In this document: one piece after another, positions 5,743 to 6,115 of the stretch
How positions within the stretch are numbered: the first letter of the stretch is position 1
Layout of the letters: every line of letters begins with the position of its first letter
Assembly (NCBI GenBank): GCA_017399515.1
Contig: JAFQBZ010000055.1
Location: 1-6,115, forward strand
Source: Clostridia bacterium
GTDB taxonomy: Bacteria > Bacillota > Clostridia > Christensenellales > UBA1242
Direction: 5' to 3'
DNA: 6,115 bases
The notes under the pieces: model-generated
Databases searched by the model: none
What the model saw: only the letters and a program-made list of their open reading frames with translations
Told to the model about the DNA's origin: nothing
Position numbers and translations under genes: made by a program

Positions 5743-5770
5743 ATTATAACACAATATTTAAAATTTTCAA
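5743..5770 (-). promoter_or_regulatory. Promoter of asnS
   Basis: On the minus strand, TTGAAA (complement of 5765-5770), a 16-nt spacer, then a perfect TATAAT (complement of 5743-5748). A start near 5736 leaves a leader of about 21 nt with the AGAGG ribosome-binding site. It lies just after the upstream gene's terminator, so asnS is probably transcribed independently. Confidence 0.72.
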
Positions 5771-5790
5771 TAAAAGATTGACTAAAAACA

Positions 5791-5821
5791 AAAAAATCAC
5801 CACATTTTGTGATGATTTTTT
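5791..5821 (-). terminator. Intrinsic terminator of the membrane-anchored protein gene
   Basis: The 14-bp stem pairs 5791-5804 with 5808-5821 around a three-base loop and is followed on the minus strand by a U-rich tail (complement of 5785-5796). One position pairs as G-U in the minus transcript but would be an A-C mismatch in a plus transcript, which fits use for the minus-strand gene. It starts 4 nt after that gene's stop codon. Confidence 0.8.
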
Positions 5822-5825
5822 AATT

Positions 5826-6115
5826 TTATCTAACTTTATTGCGTCTATGTTTTCTTGTTGCAAACCAATAAATAACAATGAATGCAACAATAATTCCACC
5901 AACAATCACATACCATGAATAATCTTCAACGGTAACAACAACATAAATGTCATCGCCTGTTTCTTCAAGTGGTGTGCTTAAAATAAGTTTTTGGAACTTT
6001 TTAAGTTTAACCATATCTTCAGTCACACCAACAGGTTTTTCACCATAGTCTACACGCTCTTGCACAACTTCACCATTAGGAAGTGTGTAATAAACATAAT
6101 AGTAACCAGTGAGAA
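5826..6115 (-). CDS. Unidentified membrane-anchored protein, C-terminal fragment
   Basis: The frame is open to the window edge, so only the last 95 residues are visible and the start is outside. A Tyr-rich, probably extracytoplasmic stretch (GYYYVYYTLPNGEVVQERVD) leads into a segment with the acidic ETGDDIYVVVTVEDYSW. It is followed by one hydrophobic helix, WYVIVGGIIVAFIVIYWFA (5859-5915), and a strongly basic tail, TRKHRRNKVR. This arrangement is a classic C-terminal stop-transfer anchor: bulk of the protein outside, short positive tail inside. There is no LPXTG sortase motif, so the anchor appears to be a true transmembrane helix. It may be a large surface or cell-envelope protein, but the visible part does not show a named domain. 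An internal GTG at 6063-6065 could be read as a start, but no reason supports it, and the frame reads sensibly through it to the edge. The gene ends with its own terminator, upstream of asnS. Confidence 0.75.
   Translation of the reverse strand, partial: LTGYYYVYYTLPNGEVVQERVDYGEKPVGVTEDMVKLKKFQKLILSTPLEETGDDIYVVVTVEDYSWYVIVGGIIVAFIVIYWFATRKHRRNKVR

Noticed and set aside
5716..5754. Longer asnS start at 5754, adding 13 residues.
   Set aside because: The extension would run through the -10 element and leader; the ATG at 5715 has AGAGG at 5 nt and matches the family N-terminus.
5716..5760. T-box leader controlling asnS.
   Set aside because: The predicted leader is about 21 nt; no specifier loop or T-box sequence can fit.
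1..6115. Search by eye for CRISPR repeats, tRNA or rRNA genes, insertion sequence ends and phage genes.
   Set aside because: No regularly spaced repeats, no cloverleaf with a GTTCRA-type T-loop, no transposase or integrase, and no terminal inverted repeats were seen.

Overview
The window is AT-rich bacterial chromosome. It shows Shine-Dalgarno sites, sigma-70/SigA-type promoters, U-tailed hairpin terminators and the standard code (Trp is TGG; all seven visible stops are TAA). The gene set suggests a low-GC Bacillota-like organism, perhaps an uncultured gut Clostridia or Bacilli lineage: a Sua5-type long threonylcarbamoyl-AMP synthase, MntP, AsnS, and a small XRE regulator of a type common in gut Firmicutes. 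The lineage is inference. I see no rRNA, tRNA, CRISPR array, insertion sequence or phage gene.

Left end (1-720): the N-terminal part of an MBOAT-family membrane O-acyltransferase (minus strand, running off the window) is divergent from a small XRE/HTH regulator (plus strand). The two share a 184-bp, extremely AT-rich spacer that contains the MBOAT promoter and ACATATA half-sites. This part is clearly poorer in G+C than the rest (hand count about 22% in the MBOAT fragment, 16% in the spacer and 27% in the XRE gene; sampled stretches of later genes give 37-43%). It may be the edge of an accessory surface-polysaccharide region.

Middle (721-4300): a perfect palindromic terminator separates the XRE gene from a convergent calcineurin-like phosphoesterase. 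That gene is divergent from the manganese exporter gene mntP. Next come sua5, which supplies the threonylcarbamoyl group for t6A in tRNAs reading ANN codons, and a 245-residue P-loop protein of unknown function that looks like a diverged shikimate-kinase-fold protein. These two genes have no Shine-Dalgarno site. In both, a -10 hexamer TAAAAT lies exactly 6 nt before the ATG, with a -35 element 17 nt further upstream, so both are predicted to make leaderless mRNAs. The other genes with visible starts have recognisable ribosome-binding sites.

Right end (4300-6115): asnS (minus strand) with its own promoter and ribosome-binding site, preceded by the C-terminal part of an unidentified protein with a terminal membrane anchor and basic tail (minus strand, running off the window).

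The genes are mostly single transcription units, each with its own promoter and terminator; several terminators start on or next to a stop codon. AsnS and Sua5 both serve translation, but nothing indicates that the window as a whole is one pathway. I do not see a complete new system. The best leads are the paired leaderless promoters, the orphan P-loop protein and the divergent XRE/MBOAT pair.
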